Source of the DNA: Desmonostoc muscorum FACHB-395
GTDB lineage: Bacteria > Cyanobacteriota > Cyanobacteriia > Cyanobacteriales > Nostocaceae
Length of the DNA stretch: 64,000 nt
Direction of reading: 5' to 3'
NCBI RefSeq assembly: GCF_014698035.1
Contig: NZ_JACJSF010000003.1
Coordinates: forward strand, 166,009 to 230,008
Part shown: one piece after another, positions 1-9,901 of the stretch
How the letters are laid out: each line of letters begins with the position of its first letter
Position numbering within the stretch: position 1 is the stretch's first letter
Made by a program: the position numbers and the translations under genes
Notes under the pieces: model-generated
The model's input: only the letters and a program-made list of their open reading frames with translations
Told to the model about the DNA's origin: nothing
Database searches by the model: none

Positions 1-1
1 T

Positions 2-427
2 CGCGCTCGTGCAGGGTCTATTCGTTCACCATTGTGGCGTGGTGGTGGTGTGATCTTTGGGCCAAAGCCTAGAGACTTCGACCTGAAGTTGAACCGCAAA
101 GAGCGACGTTTAGCACTGCGGACAGCATTTGTCGGTCGTATTGACGACTTGATCGTAGTAGAAGAATTTAGCACCGAGCTATCTCGCCCGAAGACAAAAG
201 ACTTAGTGGCAGCACTTGCTCGTTGGGGAGTAGTGCCAGAAAGCAAGGCACTGTTAATTTTGTCTGAAATTGCGGATACAGATAATGTTTATTTGTCAGC
301 CCGCAACATTGAAAATTTAAAACTAATTGCAGCCAACCAGTTAAATGTTTTTGATTTACTGCACGCTGACAAAATTGTAGTTACGGCATCAGCCCTAGAA
401 AAAATTCAGGAGGTCTACAGTGCCTAG
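2..427 (+). CDS. rplD: 50S ribosomal protein L4 (C-terminal part, cut by window edge)
   Basis: The reading frame is open from base 2, so the gene begins upstream of the window. The visible part contains the L4 signature [17 protein letters not shown] followed by [14 protein letters not shown], and ends in QEVYSA. L4 is a 23S-rRNA-binding protein that lines the exit tunnel. The stop codon overlaps the GTG start of rplW by 8 bases, as expected for tightly coupled ribosomal genes. The N-terminal half is missing, so an L4 autoregulatory leader cannot be assessed. Confidence 0.97.
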   Translation, partial: RARAGSIRSPLWRGGGVIFGPKPRDFDLKLNRKERRLALRTAFVGRIDDLIVVEEFSTELSRPKTKDLVAALARWGVVPESKALLILSEIADTDNVYLSARNIENLKLIAANQLNVFDLLHADKIVVTASALEKIQEVYSA

Positions 428-734
428 CTTTGACCCCCGCGACCTTGCCGACTTAGTACGTCGCCCAATAGTCACTGAGAAGGCGACTATCTTGATGGAG
501 CAAAATAAGTACACCTTTGAAGTAATTCCAAAGGCATCCAAGCCAGAAATCAAGGCTGCGATCGAAGACTTATTTCAGGTCAAGGTTGTAAAAGTCAACA
601 CCACCTTACCACCACGTAAAAAGCGGCGCGTTGGTAAATTTATCGGTTATAAGCCCCAATATAAGCGAGCCATTGTTACAGTCGCACCTGGGGATGAAGA
701 CAAGATTAGACAAGTTCTATTCCCAGAAGTCTAG
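420..734 (+). CDS. rplW: 50S ribosomal protein L23
   Basis: This 104-residue protein matches L23 through [22 protein letters not shown] and [15 protein letters not shown]23 sits at the tunnel exit and is the docking site for trigger factor and SRP. The start is GTG inside the end of rplD, preceded by a strong AGGAGG ribosome-binding site seven bases upstream. Length is normal for the family. Confidence 0.97.
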   Translation: MPSFDPRDLADLVRRPIVTEKATILMEQNKYTFEVIPKASKPEIKAAIEDLFQVKVVKVNTTLPPRKKRRVGKFIGYKPQYKRAIVTVAPGDEDKIRQVLFPEV

Positions 735-872
735 GAATTTTAGATTTTAGATTTTAGATTGAGGAGTTTACTGAATAAATACCAAAGATGGTCGCAATTA
801 GTTAAACACTCATTAAATCCAAAATTCAAAATCCGAAATTAAGTAAATCAAAAATCCAAAATCCAAAATAGA
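735..872 (+). repeat. STRR heptamer arms (TTTAGAT / AATCCAA type)
   Basis: Between rplW and rplB the left side carries TTTAGAT heptamers and the right side AAATCCA-like heptamers. The two arms are complementary at about six of every seven positions, so the transcript could fold as a long imperfect hairpin. The repeat runs to within a few bases of the rplB ATG and no Shine-Dalgarno motif is visible there. Confidence 0.8.
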
Positions 873-874
873 TT

Positions 875-1738
875 ATGGGTACTCGTTCTTATCGCCCTTA
901 TACCCCCAGCACTCGCCAAGTTACAGTTTCTGACTTTGCGGAAATCACAAAAACCGAGCCAGAAAAATCCCTAACGACCTCGAAGCATCGTGCCAAAGGT
1001 CGGAATAATACAGGGCGGATTACCAGTCGTCGTCGGGGTGGCGGACACAAACAACTTTACCGGATCATCGATTTTAAAAGGGATAAACATAATATTCCTG
1101 CCAAAGTCGCAGCAATTGAATACGATCCTAACCGCAATGCCCGAATTGCCCTTTTGTATTACCAAGATGGCGAAAAACGGTACATCCTGCATCCCAACGG
1201 ATTGAAAGTTGGAACAATAATTATTTCTGGTCCCGAATCTCCCTTTGAAGATGGTAATGCTTTACCTCTATCGCGGATTCCCTTGGGTACTAGTGTTCAC
1301 AACGTAGAAATGACTCCTGGTAAAGGTGGTCAAATCGTGCGTGCAGCTGGTGCTAGCGCTCAAGTTGTGGCAAAAGAAGGTGATTATGTAACTCTCAAGT
1401 TGCCTTCGGGAGAAGTCCGCTTAATTCGGCGTGATTGCTACGCCACCATTGGGCAAGTGGGCAACACCGATGCGAGAAACCTGAGTGCAGGTAAAGCCGG
1501 ACGCAATCGCTGGAAAGGTCGCCGTCCGAAGGTTAGAGGTAGCGTCATGAACCCAGTGGATCACCCACATGGTGGTGGTGAGGGTAGGGCTCCTATCGGT
1601 AGATCAGGGCCTGTTACACCTTGGGGTAAACCCACATTGGGCGCGAAGACACGCAATCGCAAGAAACTTAGCAGCAAATTCATTGTGCGTCGTCGCCGTA
1701 AGTCTTCTAAACGCGGTCGCGGTGGTCGTGAATCATAG
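875..1738 (+). CDS. rplB: 50S ribosomal protein L2
   Basis: The 287-residue product carries the L2 hallmarks [14 protein letters not shown] at the N-terminus, the [18 protein letters not shown] segment, and the C-terminal [13 protein letters not shown] loop whose histidine is needed for peptidyl-transferase centre assembly. Length is normal. No Shine-Dalgarno is visible before the ATG at 875; the upstream bases are STRR repeat. An in-frame shadow frame on either strand has no family resemblance and was ignored. Confidence 0.98.
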   Translation: MGTRSYRPYTPSTRQVTVSDFAEITKTEPEKSLTTSKHRAKGRNNTGRITSRRRGGGHKQLYRIIDFKRDKHNIPAKVAAIEYDPNRNARIALLYYQDGEKRYILHPNGLKVGTIIISGPESPFEDGNALPLSRIPLGTSVHNVEMTPGKGGQIVRAAGASAQVVAKEGDYVTLKLPSGEVRLIRRDCYATIGQVGNTDARNLSAGKAGRNRWKGRRPKVRGSVMNPVDHPHGGGEGRAPIGRSGPVTPWGKPTLGAKTRNRKKLSSKFIVRRRRKSSKRGRGGRES

Positions 1739-1878
1739 AATTTTAGATTTTAGATTTTGGATTTTAGATTGGGGTCTACTTGTGAACATTGAAAATTTGT
1801 GAAACCAGCTTGGACACCTAATTATCCAAAATCCGAAATTCTAAATCCTAATTCCTAAATCCTAAATCCAAAATTGAA
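1739..1878 (+). repeat. STRR heptamer arms between rplB and rpsS
   Basis: The gap begins with TTTTAGAT-type heptamers right after the rplB stop and ends with AATCCTA/AAATCCA heptamers just before the rpsS ATG. It has the same head-to-head complementary layout as the repeat before rplB, leaving about 50 bases of unique sequence in the middle. Confidence 0.8.
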
Positions 1879-1880
1879 CT

Positions 1881-2159
1881 ATGGGTCGTTCTCTAAAAAA
1901 AGGTCCTTTCGTTGCGGATCATCTCTTAAAGAAAATTGAAAAGCTCAACGACAACAACAGAAAAGAAGTTATTAAAACTTGGTCAAGAGCTTCAACAATT
2001 TTGCCTCTAATGGTAGGTCATACCATAGCTGTTCACAACGGACGACAACACGTTCCAGTTTTTGTAAATGAACAGATGGTAGGACACAAGTTGGGTGAAT
2101 TTGCCCCGACACGCACCTACAGGGGTCATGGAAAAAGCGACAAAAAAGCGGGTAGGTAG
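1881..2159 (+). CDS. rpsS: 30S ribosomal protein S19
   Basis: The 92-residue product begins [20 protein letters not shown] and contains [23 protein letters not shown] and [19 protein letters not shown], all diagnostic for S19, which binds the 16S 3' domain with S13. ATG start at 1881 without a clear Shine-Dalgarno. Length is normal. Confidence 0.98.
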   Translation: MGRSLKKGPFVADHLLKKIEKLNDNNRKEVIKTWSRASTILPLMVGHTIAVHNGRQHVPVFVNEQMVGHKLGEFAPTRTYRGHGKSDKKAGR

Positions 2160-2224
2160 TCATTAGTTATTAGTCATTAGTCATTAGCTAAAGACAAGTG
2201 ACAAGTGACAAATGACAAATGACA
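2158..2224 (+). repeat. STRR heptamer arms (ATTAGTC / GACAAAT type)
   Basis: After the rpsS stop come copies of ATTAGTC, then copies of GACAAGT/GACAAAT running almost to the rplV ribosome-binding site. The two arms are inverted complements apart from one mismatch per heptamer. Confidence 0.8.
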
Positions 2225-2239
2225 AAATTGGAGAAAATT

Positions 2240-2596
2240 ATGGCTACTAATACTACTGAAGTAAAAGCGATCGCTCGTTTTATCCGCATCTCGGCCTACA
2301 AAGTGCGTCGGGTACTCGATCAAATCCGGGGGCGATCATACCGAGAAGCGTTAATCATCCTAGAATTCATGCCCTATCGCGCCACTGAACCCATATTGAA
2401 GGTTCTCAGAAGCGCTGCTGCTAATGCTGAACACAATGCTGGGTTAGATCGGACTCAACTAGTGATTACTCAGGCTTACGCCGATCAAGGGCCGCCGTTG
2501 AAGCGGTTCCAACCAAGAGCGCAAGGTCGAGCTTACCAAATTCGCAAACCGACGTGTCATATTACTGTGGCCGTTGGAGCCGCACCAGAAAAATAA
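2240..2596 (+). CDS. rplV: 50S ribosomal protein L22
   Basis: The protein starts [16 protein letters not shown] and contains [18 protein letters not shown] and the tunnel-loop region ending [12 protein letters not shown], which identify L22. I chose the ATG at 2240 rather than an in-frame ATG at 2219, because 2240 has a GGAG motif at proper spacing and matches cyanobacterial L22 N-termini, while 2219 lies in repeat sequence. It encodes 118 residues. Confidence 0.96.
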   Translation: MATNTTEVKAIARFIRISAYKVRRVLDQIRGRSYREALIILEFMPYRATEPILKVLRSAAANAEHNAGLDRTQLVITQAYADQGPPLKRFQPRAQGRAYQIRKPTCHITVAVGAAPEK

Positions 2597-2649
2597 GCAC
2601 GCTTACACGAATAAATTACGTAAAGTAAGAAATCTTAGAGGAAGCATTC

Positions 2650-3432
2650 GTGGGACAGAAAATTCATCCAGTTGGTTTTCGCCTGGGTATTACACATGAA
2701 CATCAATCCCGTTGGTTTGCTGTTCCTGACCGCTATCCAGAACTTTTACAAGAAGACTACAAACTCCGTCAATACATAGAACAAAAGCTGGGTAGACTTG
2801 CTCAAAACAACGCCGGAATTTCCGAAGTGCGGATTGAGCGCAAAGCCGACCAAATCGACTTAGAAGTACGCACAGCTAGACCCGGTGTAGTAGTAGGACG
2901 TGGTGGGCAAGGCATAGAATCCTTGCGTACCGGACTCCAAGGACTATTGGGTAGCAATCGCCAAATTCGCATTAACGTAGTTGAAGTTCAACGAGTTGAT
3001 GCTGATGCCTACCTAATTGCCGAATACATTGCTCAACAATTGGAACGCCGGGTTTCCTTTCGGCGGGTAGTGCGCCAATCAATTCAGCGTGCCCAACGCG
3101 CTGGTGTTCAAGGTATTAAAATCCAAGTCAGTGGCCGCCTCAACGGTGCAGAAATTGCCCGGACAGAGTGGACTCGTGAAGGTAGAGTACCTTTACATAC
3201 CTTACGGGCTGATATTGACTACTCTTATTGCACGGCAAAAACTGTTTACGGCATTTTGGGCATCAAAGTTTGGGTGTTTAAGGGAGAAATTATTCCTGGA
3301 CAGGAACCAGATCCACTACCACCAGCAAGCCGCGATCGCGAACGTGATCCCCGTGATCGCGATCGTGAACCCCGTCGTCGTCAACAACAACGTCGTCGCC
3401 AGCAATTTGAAGACCGCTCAAATGAAGGATAA
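2650..3432 (+). CDS. rpsC: 30S ribosomal protein S3 with charged C-terminal tail
   Basis: The protein starts [15 protein letters not shown] from a GTG codon with AGAGGAAG upstream, then has a KH domain ([14 protein letters not shown], about residues 83-97) and the S3 C-terminal domain. S3 lines the mRNA entry channel. The last 35 or so residues form an unusual Arg/Asp/Gln-rich tail ([19 protein letters not shown]) encoded by repeated GATCGCGA/GATCGTGA units resembling HIP1. At 260 residues it is longer than the roughly 230 of enteric S3. Confidence 0.98.
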   Translation: MGQKIHPVGFRLGITHEHQSRWFAVPDRYPELLQEDYKLRQYIEQKLGRLAQNNAGISEVRIERKADQIDLEVRTARPGVVVGRGGQGIESLRTGLQGLLGSNRQIRINVVEVQRVDADAYLIAEYIAQQLERRVSFRRVVRQSIQRAQRAGVQGIKIQVSGRLNGAEIARTEWTREGRVPLHTLRADIDYSYCTAKTVYGILGIKVWVFKGEIIPGQEPDPLPPASRDRERDPRDRDREPRRRQQQRRRQQFEDRSNEG

Positions 3433-3515
3433 ATCGTCATTAGTCATTAGTCATTAGTCATTAGTAAATGGCAGATGACAAATGGCAGATGACAAATGAC
3501 AAATGACAAGTAACA
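3433..3515 (+). repeat. STRR heptamer arms between rpsC and rplP
   Basis: Four consecutive TCATTAG heptamers are followed by repeated ATGACAA and related ATGGCAG units. The arms are complementary at six of seven positions and occupy nearly the whole gap, ending five bases before the rplP ATG. Confidence 0.82.
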
Positions 3516-3519
3516 AACC

Positions 3520-3945
3520 ATGTTAAGCCCTAGAAGAACTAAATTCCGCAAACAACAGCGCGGACGGATGGAGGGACTAGCCACCCGTGGTAGCACCCTC
3601 AACTTCGGTGATTTTGCACTCCAAGCACAAGAACCTGCTTGGATCACCTCCCGGCAAATCGAGGCTTCCCGTCGGGCAATGACTCGTTATATTCGTCGGG
3701 GTGGACAAATCTGGATTCGGATTTTCCCTGATAAACCTGTAACCATGCGTCCTGCTGAAACCCGGATGGGTTCCGGTAAAGGTAATCCAGAGTTTTGGGT
3801 AGCGGTAGTCAAGCCAGGACGAATTTTGTTTGAAATCGGTGGGGTTTCTGAAGAAATCGCCCGTGAAGCTATGCGTTTGGCTTCATTTAAACTGCCTATA
3901 AAAACCAAGTTTATTGTGCGCTTTCAACCACAGGAGCAGGAGTAG
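3520..3945 (+). CDS. rplP: 50S ribosomal protein L16
   Basis: The 141-residue product begins [19 protein letters not shown] and contains the Arg-rich [21 protein letters not shown] and [19 protein letters not shown], which identify L16, a protein near the A-site tRNA and 5S rRNA. The start is ATG directly after repeat sequence and lacks a clear Shine-Dalgarno. Only three bases separate it from rpmC. Confidence 0.98.
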   Translation: MLSPRRTKFRKQQRGRMEGLATRGSTLNFGDFALQAQEPAWITSRQIEASRRAMTRYIRRGGQIWIRIFPDKPVTMRPAETRMGSGKGNPEFWVAVVKPGRILFEIGGVSEEIAREAMRLASFKLPIKTKFIVRFQPQEQE

Positions 3946-3948
3946 CTT

Positions 3949-4176
3949 ATGCCTCTTCCCAAGATTTCAGAAGCTAGAGAATTAAGTGACGAGAAGCTCT
4001 CTGATGAAATTGTTGCGATCAAAAGACAACTATTTCAGTTGCGCTTGCAAAAAGCGACAAGACAATTAGAAAAGCCCCACCAATTCAGACAGGCTCGACA
4101 TCGCCTAGCCCAATTGCTGACATTAGAAACAGAACGCAAACGGGCAGCAAGTCAATCGGCTAAAGAAGAAAAGTAG
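3949..4176 (+). CDS. rpmC: 50S ribosomal protein L29
   Basis: This 75-residue helical protein has the L29 pattern LSDEKLSDEIVAIKRQLFQLRLQKATRQLEKPHQFRQARHRLAQLLT. It sits in the fixed position between L16 and S17. A GGAG motif lies in the end of rplP. L29 sits beside L23 at the tunnel exit. Confidence 0.95.
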   Translation: MPLPKISEARELSDEKLSDEIVAIKRQLFQLRLQKATRQLEKPHQFRQARHRLAQLLTLETERKRAASQSAKEEK

Positions 4177-4182
4177 GAGATT

Positions 4183-4431
4183 ATGGCAGTTAAAGAACGA
4201 GTTGGCTTGGTAGTGAGCGATAAAATGCAAAAAACTGTGGTAGTTGCCATAGAAAACCGCGCTCCTCACCCCAAGTACGGCAAGATTGTGGTTAACACCC
4301 AACGATATAAAGTTCACGACGAAGAAAATAAGTGTAAAGTAGGCGATCGCGTTCGCATTCAGGAAACTAGACCCCTGAGCAAAACCAAGCGCTGGAAAAT
4401 CACAGAAGTCCTGAACATCAAACCTGCTTAA
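4183..4431 (+). CDS. rpsQ: 30S ribosomal protein S17
   Basis: The 82-residue OB-fold protein starts [24 protein letters not shown] and contains [21 protein letters not shown], the standard S17 signature. It binds 16S rRNA helix 11 early in 30S assembly. The start has GGAG seven bases upstream and lies six bases after the rpmC stop. Confidence 0.97.
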   Translation: MAVKERVGLVVSDKMQKTVVVAIENRAPHPKYGKIVVNTQRYKVHDEENKCKVGDRVRIQETRPLSKTKRWKITEVLNIKPA

Positions 4432-4439
4432 ACCTCATC

Positions 4440-4458
4440 GTTGTTAGTTTCTAACAAC
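4440..4458 (+). promoter_or_regulatory. Perfect hairpin before rplN
   Basis: GTTGTTAG, a TTT loop and CTAACAAC form a perfect 8-bp stem between rpsQ and rplN, about 20 bases before the rplN start. No U-run follows it, so it looks more like an RNA processing or stability element than a terminator. The role is inferred. Confidence 0.5.
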
Positions 4459-4477
4459 ATCACAAGGGAGAATAATT

Positions 4478-4846
4478 GTGATTCAACCCCAGACTTACCT
4501 GAATGTCGCAGATAATAGCGGTGCCCGCAAACTAATGTGCATCCGCGTCTTAGGCGGAGGCAACCGTCGTTATGGTTTTATCGGTGATAAAATTATCGCC
4601 GTTGTCAAAGATGCTACACCTAACATGGCTGTTAAAAAGTCTGATGTTGTGGAAGCAGTAATTGTCCGCACTCGTAAAGCTGTATCTCGTGACAGTGGCA
4701 TGAGTATTCGCTTTGATGATAATGCTGCTGTAATCATCAACAAAGACGGCAATCCTAGAGGCACACGGGTTTTTGGCCCAGTTGCACGGGAACTACGCGA
4801 TAAAAACTTTACCAAAATTGTTTCTCTGGCTCCGGAGGTGCTTTAA
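4478..4846 (+). CDS. rplN: 50S ribosomal protein L14
   Basis: The product is 122 residues, the universal L14 length, with [27 protein letters not shown] at the N-terminus and [13 protein letters not shown] near the C-terminus. L14 contacts L19 and the 16S rRNA at an intersubunit bridge. The start is GTG with GGGAG upstream. The TAA stop overlaps the rplX ATG by one base. Confidence 0.98.
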   Translation: MIQPQTYLNVADNSGARKLMCIRVLGGGNRRYGFIGDKIIAVVKDATPNMAVKKSDVVEAVIVRTRKAVSRDSGMSIRFDDNAAVIINKDGNPRGTRVFGPVARELRDKNFTKIVSLAPEVL

Positions 4847-5199
4847 TGGCAACCAAACAGGGTACGCCCAAAGTATTCCACAAAATGCACGTCAAAACTG
4901 GCGACACCGTACAAGTGATTGCTGGTAAAGACAAAGGAAAAATTGGTGAAATTATCCAGGCACTTCCCCAACTGAGTAAAGTCATCGTCAAAGGTGTCAA
5001 CATTAAAACCAAGCACGTCAAACCCCAGCAAGAAGGGGAATCAGGGCGGATTGTCACCCAAGAATTCCCAATTCATAGCTCCAACGTGATGCTTTATTCC
5101 ACTAAGCAGAACGTTGCTAGTCGTGTTTGTTATACCTTTACCTCAGAAGGCAAGAAAGTCAGAAAACTTAAAAAAACTGGCGAGATTCTGGATAAATAG
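4846..5199 (+). CDS. rplX: 50S ribosomal protein L24
   Basis: The 117-residue product contains the KOW motif region ([21 protein letters not shown]) and [11 protein letters not shown], identifying L24, the initiator of 50S assembly. The start overlaps the rplN stop by one base (TAATG) and has a GGAGG ribosome-binding site. Length is slightly above the bacterial average of about 103 residues because of the Lys-rich C-terminal extension. Confidence 0.97.
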   Translation: MATKQGTPKVFHKMHVKTGDTVQVIAGKDKGKIGEIIQALPQLSKVIVKGVNIKTKHVKPQQEGESGRIVTQEFPIHSSNVMLYSTKQNVASRVCYTFTSEGKKVRKLKKTGEILDK

Positions 5200-5275
5200 T
5201 CATTAGTCATTGGTCATTAGTCATTAGTTATAAAGACAAATAACAAAAGACAAAGGACAAATAACAAAGGACAAT
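5197..5275 (+). repeat. STRR heptamer arms between rplX and rplE
   Basis: GTCATTAG heptamers begin at the rplX stop codon and are followed by GACAAAT, GACAAAG and related units. The arms are complementary in the same manner as at the other ribosomal gaps. Confidence 0.8.
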
Positions 5276-5318
5276 AAAAGTTCCCTGACCAAGCCCAGGG
5301 ATATCAGGACAAAAAACT

Positions 5319-5867
5319 ATGGCGACAACAAGACTCAAAAGCTTATATCAAGAGACAATCGTCCCCAAACTGATTAATCAGTTTCAATATACCAACGTTC
5401 ATCAAGTACCGAAGTTGGTAAAAGTTACTATTAACCGAGGTTTGGGTGAAGCAGCTCAAAATGCGAAGTCGCTGGAAGCATCCATCAACGAAATTGCGCT
5501 TGTTACAGGTCAAAAACCAGTAGTGACGCGGGCGAAAAAGGCGATCGCTGGCTTTAAGATTCGTCAAGGGATGCCTGTGGGGATCATGGTGACACTCAGA
5601 GCCGAACGGATGTATGCCTTTTTCGACCGGCTGGTTAGCCTATCACTGCCCAGAATTCGAGATTTTCGTGGCGTTAGCCCTAAAAGCTTTGACGGACGGG
5701 GTAACTATACTCTGGGTGTAAGAGAACAGCTAATTTTTCCAGAAGTCGAATACGACAGCGTTGATCAAGTGCGTGGGATGGATATTTCCATCATCACCAC
5801 AGCAAAAAACGACGAAGAGGGCCGCGCCTTACTTAAAGAATTAGGAATGCCCTTTCGCGATCAGTAA
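5319..5867 (+). CDS. rplE: 50S ribosomal protein L5
   Basis: The 182-residue product shows L5 features [40 protein letters not shown] and the C-terminal [20 protein letters not shown]5 binds 5S rRNA and P-site tRNA. In many bacteria rpsN (S14) follows rplE; here rpsH comes next, so S14 is encoded elsewhere, as is usual in cyanobacteria. Confidence 0.98.
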   Translation: MATTRLKSLYQETIVPKLINQFQYTNVHQVPKLVKVTINRGLGEAAQNAKSLEASINEIALVTGQKPVVTRAKKAIAGFKIRQGMPVGIMVTLRAERMYAFFDRLVSLSLPRIRDFRGVSPKSFDGRGNYTLGVREQLIFPEVEYDSVDQVRGMDISIITTAKNDEEGRALLKELGMPFRDQ

Positions 5868-5887
5868 GTTCATCTATAGAGGGAACG

Positions 5888-6289
5888 ATGGCGGCTAACG
5901 ACACAATTGCAGATATGCTGACGCGCATCCGCAATGCCAACCTGGCGCGGCATCAGACTACACAAGTGCCAGCTACAAAAATGACCCGCAGCATTGCCAA
6001 AGTGCTACGGGAGGAAGGCTTTATTGCTGAAATCGAAGAAGCAGAAGAAGGGGTAAAACACAACCTAGTGATTTCCCTGAAATATAAGGGTAAAAATCGT
6101 CAGCCTCTAATCACCGCCTTAAAGCGAGTGAGTAAGCCAGGCTTGCGTGTTTACTCCAATAGAAAAGAATTACCAAGAGTACTAGGCGGCATTGGCATTG
6201 CCATTATTTCTACATCCAGTGGAATTATGACTGACCGCGAAGCGCGTCGTCAGAACTTGGGTGGCGAAGTGCTTTGTTACGTTTGGTAG
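5888..6289 (+). CDS. rpsH: 30S ribosomal protein S8
   Basis: The 133-residue product begins [22 protein letters not shown] and ends with [24 protein letters not shown], the S8 C-terminal rRNA-binding signature. In E. coli S8 represses the spc operon; no leader mimic was looked for successfully here. ATG start with GAGGG six bases upstream. Confidence 0.98.
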   Translation: MAANDTIADMLTRIRNANLARHQTTQVPATKMTRSIAKVLREEGFIAEIEEAEEGVKHNLVISLKYKGKNRQPLITALKRVSKPGLRVYSNRKELPRVLGGIGIAIISTSSGIMTDREARRQNLGGEVLCYVW

Positions 6290-6428
6290 TCATTGGTCAT
6301 TAGTCATTTGTCATTAGTCATTGGTCATTGGTCATTAGTCATTTGTTATTAGTGAAAGACAAAGGACAAAAGACAAAGGACAAAGGACAAATAACAAAAG
6401 GCAAAGGGCAAATAACAAAGGACAAAAA
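6287..6428 (+). repeat. STRR heptamer arms between rpsH and rplF
   Basis: About 140 bases consist almost entirely of GTCATTA/GTCATTG heptamers followed by GACAAAG/GACAAAA heptamers. It is the longest such pair in the ribosomal region and runs up to the rplF start, which has no visible Shine-Dalgarno. Confidence 0.82.
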
Positions 6429-6431
6429 GTA

Positions 6432-6980
6432 ATGTCTCGTATTGGTAAACGTCCAATTACTATTCCCGCCAAAGTTGAAGTGGCGATCGATGGTACGAAT
6501 ATTGTGGTGAAAGGCCCGAAAGGAGAACTTTCTCGCACTCTCAGAGATAATGTCTCACTCTCTCAAGAGGGAGAAATATTACACGTAAATCGTCGGGATG
6601 AAACTCGGACATCGAAGCAACTACACGGCTTGAGCCGCACTTTAGTTGCCAACATGGTTGAGGGAGTTTCCCAAGGTTTTCAACGCCGTTTGGAAATCCA
6701 AGGTGTTGGTTACAGGGCACAACTTCAAGGGCGTAACCTAGTTTTAAACATGGGTTACAGCCATCAAGTGCAAATTGAACCACCAGATGGGATTCAGTTT
6801 GCAGTCGAAGGTACCACTAACGTGATTGTCAGCGGCTACGACAAAGAAATCGTAGGCAACACAGCCGCAAAAATTCGCGCCGTTCGTCCACCAGAACCTT
6901 ACAAAGGTAAAGGCATTCGCTATGCCGGTGAAGTGGTAAGACGTAAGGCTGGTAAGACTGGTAAGGGTGGTAAGAAGTAG
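6432..6980 (+). CDS. rplF: 50S ribosomal protein L6
   Basis: The 182-residue product begins [17 protein letters not shown] and contains the two L6 repeats ending in [21 protein letters not shown], the family signature. L6 binds near the sarcin-ricin loop. Two bases separate its stop from rplR, so the two genes are very likely translated together. Confidence 0.98.
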   Translation: MSRIGKRPITIPAKVEVAIDGTNIVVKGPKGELSRTLRDNVSLSQEGEILHVNRRDETRTSKQLHGLSRTLVANMVEGVSQGFQRRLEIQGVGYRAQLQGRNLVLNMGYSHQVQIEPPDGIQFAVEGTTNVIVSGYDKEIVGNTAAKIRAVRPPEPYKGKGIRYAGEVVRRKAGKTGKGGKK

Positions 6981-6982
6981 AA

Positions 6983-7345
6983 ATGAAACTTACTCGTAGA
7001 GAATCAAAAAACCGTCGTCATCGACGCGTTCGTGGCAAAGTTGTTGGCTCCCCAGAACGTCCGCGTTTAGCGGTATTCCGTTCTAATGAGCATATTTATG
7101 CCCAGGTTATTGATGATAGTCAGCATCAAACCATAGTGGCAGCATCGACTTTAGAACCAGAGTTGAAATCTAGTTTAGCGTCAGGTGCAAACCGCGACGC
7201 ATCGGTGCAAGTTGGTAAGTTGATCGCAGTGCGATCGCTAGAAAAAGGCATCACCAAAGTAGTCTTCGATCGCGGTGGTAACTTATATCATGGTCGTGTC
7301 AAAGCCCTAGCTGATGCAGCACGCGAAGCTGGTTTAGATTTCTAA
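6983..7345 (+). CDS. rplR: 50S ribosomal protein L18
   Basis: The 120-residue product has the basic N-terminus [20 protein letters not shown], the [18 protein letters not shown] segment and the C-terminal [26 protein letters not shown], all typical of L18, which binds 5S rRNA. Length is normal. Confidence 0.98.
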   Translation: MKLTRRESKNRRHRRVRGKVVGSPERPRLAVFRSNEHIYAQVIDDSQHQTIVAASTLEPELKSSLASGANRDASVQVGKLIAVRSLEKGITKVVFDRGGNLYHGRVKALADAAREAGLDF

Positions 7346-7425
7346 AGTCATTGGTCATTAGTCATTAGTCATTGGACAAATGACAAAGGACAAATGACAA
7401 ATGACAAAAGACAAATGACGTTCAC
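7346..7425 (+). repeat. STRR heptamer arms between rplR and rpsE
   Basis: GTCATTG/GTCATTA heptamers are followed by GACAAAT/GACAAAG heptamers. The arrangement is the same inverted-arm pattern seen elsewhere in the operon. Confidence 0.8.
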
Positions 7426-7438
7426 CAGAGCATAAATT

Positions 7439-7966
7439 ATGGCAACAGAGCGTAAAAGTAGAACAAAGCGTGCCAAAAAAGAAGAAACTACTTGGCAAGA
7501 GCGGGTTATCCAAATCCGCCGCGTGAGCAAGGTCGTCAAAGGCGGTAAAAAACTCAGTTTCCGAGCGATCGTTGTTGTCGGTAACGAACGCGGTCAAGTT
7601 GGTGTCGGAGTAGGCAAAGCCTCAGATGTAATCGGCGCAGTCAAAAAAGGCGTAGCCGACGGCAAAAAACATCTCATTGATATCCCCATCACCAAATCTA
7701 ACTCTATCCCCCATCCCATTGATGGTGTAGGTGGCGGTGCAAAAGTGATTATGCGTCCAGCCGCACCTGGTACTGGGGTAATTGCTGGTGGTGCTGTGCG
7801 GACTGTGTTGGAATTGGCAGGAGTTCGTAACGTCTTAGCCAAGCAACTTGGTTCCAACAATCCGCTCAATAATGCTAGAGCAGCAGTCAATGCCTTATCT
7901 ACATTGCGGACTCTTTCTGAAGTCGCCGAAGATCGCGGTATTCCTATTCAAAATCTCTACATCTAA
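7439..7966 (+). CDS. rpsE: 30S ribosomal protein S5
   Basis: The 175-residue product shows the S5 dsRBD-like region ([21 protein letters not shown]) and the C-terminal domain with [19 protein letters not shown] and [15 protein letters not shown]5 is part of the decoding-fidelity centre. L30 (rpmD), which follows S5 in many bacteria, is absent here and rplO comes next. Confidence 0.98.
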   Translation: MATERKSRTKRAKKEETTWQERVIQIRRVSKVVKGGKKLSFRAIVVVGNERGQVGVGVGKASDVIGAVKKGVADGKKHLIDIPITKSNSIPHPIDGVGGGAKVIMRPAAPGTGVIAGGAVRTVLELAGVRNVLAKQLGSNNPLNNARAAVNALSTLRTLSEVAEDRGIPIQNLYI

Positions 7967-8058
7967 CTAGTCATTTGTCCTTAGTCAGTAGTCCTTTGTT
8001 CAGAACAAATGACAACCTACATAATGGCAAATGACAAATGAGAAACGAAAAATGACAA
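7966..8058 (+). repeat. Degenerate STRR arms between rpsE and rplO
   Basis: GTCATTT/GTCCTTA units are followed by GACAAAT-like units. The copies are more diverged than in other gaps but the inverted-arm layout persists. Confidence 0.6.
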
Positions 8059-8069
8059 CTTGGTAACTT

Positions 8070-8513
8070 ATGAGACTCCATGATGTTAAGCCGCAAAAAG
8101 GCTCAAAGAAACGCAAGAAGCGTGTAGCCAGAGGTATTTCTGCTGGTCAAGGCGCTAGTGCTGGTCTAGGTATGCGGGGTCAAAAGTCTCGTTCTGGTAG
8201 CGGTACTCGACCCGGTTTTGAAGGTGGTCAACAGCCATTGTACCGCCGCTTACCGAAACTGAAGGGCTTTCCGATTGTTAATCAGAAGATTTACACTACG
8301 ATTAATGTAGAGAAGCTAGCCTCCCTTCCCGCTAATACGGAAGTAACTTTAGCCTCCTTGAAAGCAGCAGGTATCCTGACAGCTGTCAAAGGGCCATTGA
8401 AAATTTTGGGTAACGGCGAATTGAGCACTCCGCTCAAGGTACAAGCGGCAGCTTTCACAGGTACAGCTCGTAGCAAAATTGAGGCAGCTGGTGGGAGTTG
8501 TGAAGTCTTATGA
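8070..8513 (+). CDS. rplO: 50S ribosomal protein L15
   Basis: The 147-residue product begins [22 protein letters not shown] and includes the Gly-rich [18 protein letters not shown] and [21 protein letters not shown], diagnostic for L15, a late 50S assembly protein. It lies directly upstream of secY, the conserved order. Confidence 0.98.
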   Translation: MRLHDVKPQKGSKKRKKRVARGISAGQGASAGLGMRGQKSRSGSGTRPGFEGGQQPLYRRLPKLKGFPIVNQKIYTTINVEKLASLPANTEVTLASLKAAGILTAVKGPLKILGNGELSTPLKVQAAAFTGTARSKIEAAGGSCEVL

Positions 8514-8587
8514 GTGAGCCGGAACAGCGCACTTAAATGTAAGCCAACTCGCTGTCAGCGCCTGGTTCACTATAAAGGTAGCACTCT

Positions 8588-9901
8588 ATGATCAGTCGAG
8601 ATAAAGCCCCAACGGCTCAAGAAACTTTTATGCAGATGGCACAAGCAGCCGGGCTTAGAGGTAGGCTGCTTGTTACTGTCGGTGTTTTAATTTTGGTTCG
8701 CCTGGGTATCTTCTTACCCGTACCAGGGATTGATAGACCCAGATTTGCCGAAGCTATATCGGGCAATAATTCCATATTCGGTTTATTGGATATATTCTCC
8801 GGGCGAGGACTTTCGACTTTGGGCGTTTTTGCTCTAGGGATTTTACCCTTTATTAATGCGTCCATTATCATCCAATTGCTCACCGCGGCGATTCCATCTT
8901 TAGAAAATTTACAGAAAAATGAAGGCGAAGCGGGTCGGCGGAAAATCTCGCAAATTACCCGCTATGTCACTGTATGTTGGGCAATTCTCCAAAGTACAGC
9001 TTTTTCAGCATTATTCCTCCAGCAATTTGCCTTAAATCCAGGGCCAATCTTTGTAGCTGAAACTGCGATCGCTCTGACTGCTGGTTCTATGTTCGTCATG
9101 TGGGCATCAGAACTCATTACAGAGCGGGGAATTGGCAATGGAGCATCATTGTTGATTTTTGTCAACATTGTCGCCTCATTACCAAAAGCTTTAGGTGATA
9201 CTATCGATTTGGTGCAAGTCGGCGGTCGGGAAACAGTGGGTCGCGTCATCGTACTAATCTTAGTTTTCTTAGCAACCATTGTTGGTATTGTGGTTGTCCA
9301 AGAAGGAATGCGCCGCATCCCGATTATTTCGGCTCGTCGCCAAGTAGGTCGTAGAGTTTTGGCAGAGCAACGGAGCTTTTTACCCTTGCGGCTAAATCAA
9401 GGTGGCGTAATGCCAATTATCTTTGCCGCAGCTATCCTCAGTTTGCCATTGCTAATTGCAAATTTCGCCAAGAATGCTGAGTTGGCAAATATAATTAACA
9501 CTTATTTGAGTCCAAGCGGTTCTGGCTCTTGGGTCTATGCCTTGGTTTACATGATTTCCATTATTTTCTTCAGCTACTTCTATTCTTCGTTGATTCTCAA
9601 CCCGGTAGATGTAGCGCAGAATTTGAAGAAAATGGGTTCTAGTATTCCTGGCATTCGTCCCGGTAAAGCGACTAGTGAGTATATCGAGCGCGTTTCAAAC
9701 CGACTCACCTTTTTGGGTGCTATCTTTTTAGGCTTGGTTGCTATTATCCCAACCGGTGTCGAAAGTGCTTTAGGAGTACCCACATTTAAGGGGCTAGGTG
9801 CTACCTCTCTGTTAATTCTAGTGGGCGTAGCGATTGATACGGCAAGACAAATCCAAACATACGTAATCTCTCAGCGCTATGAAGGAATGGTGAAACAATA
9901 G
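8588..9901 (+). CDS. secY: Protein translocase subunit SecY
   Basis: The 437-residue membrane protein has about ten hydrophobic segments and SecY signatures: VPGID near residue 46, [15 protein letters not shown], and the cytosolic loop [27 protein letters not shown]. It forms the Sec channel with SecE and SecG (a secG candidate is at 25466). In cyanobacteria SecY serves both plasma and thylakoid membranes. The TAG stop overlaps the adk GTG by one base. Confidence 0.98.
   Translation: MISRDKAPTAQETFMQMAQAAGLRGRLLVTVGVLILVRLGIFLPVPGIDRPRFAEAISGNNSIFGLLDIFSGRGLSTLGVFALGILPFINASIIIQLLTAAIPSLENLQKNEGEAGRRKISQITRYVTVCWAILQSTAFSALFLQQFALNPGPIFVAETAIALTAGSMFVMWASELITERGIGNGASLLIFVNIVASLPKALGDTIDLVQVGGRETVGRVIVLILVFLATIVGIVVVQEGMRRIPIISARRQVGRRVLAEQRSFLPLRLNQGGVMPIIFAAAILSLPLLIANFAKNAELANIINTYLSPSGSGSWVYALVYMISIIFFSYFYSSLILNPVDVAQNLKKMGSSIPGIRPGKATSEYIERVSNRLTFLGAIFLGLVAIIPTGVESALGVPTFKGLGATSLLILVGVAIDTARQIQTYVISQRYEGMVKQ

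Noticed and set aside
3433..3515. Regularly spaced repeats suggesting a CRISPR array
   Set aside because: Units are 7-base tandem copies without spacers, so these are STRR repeats, not CRISPR.
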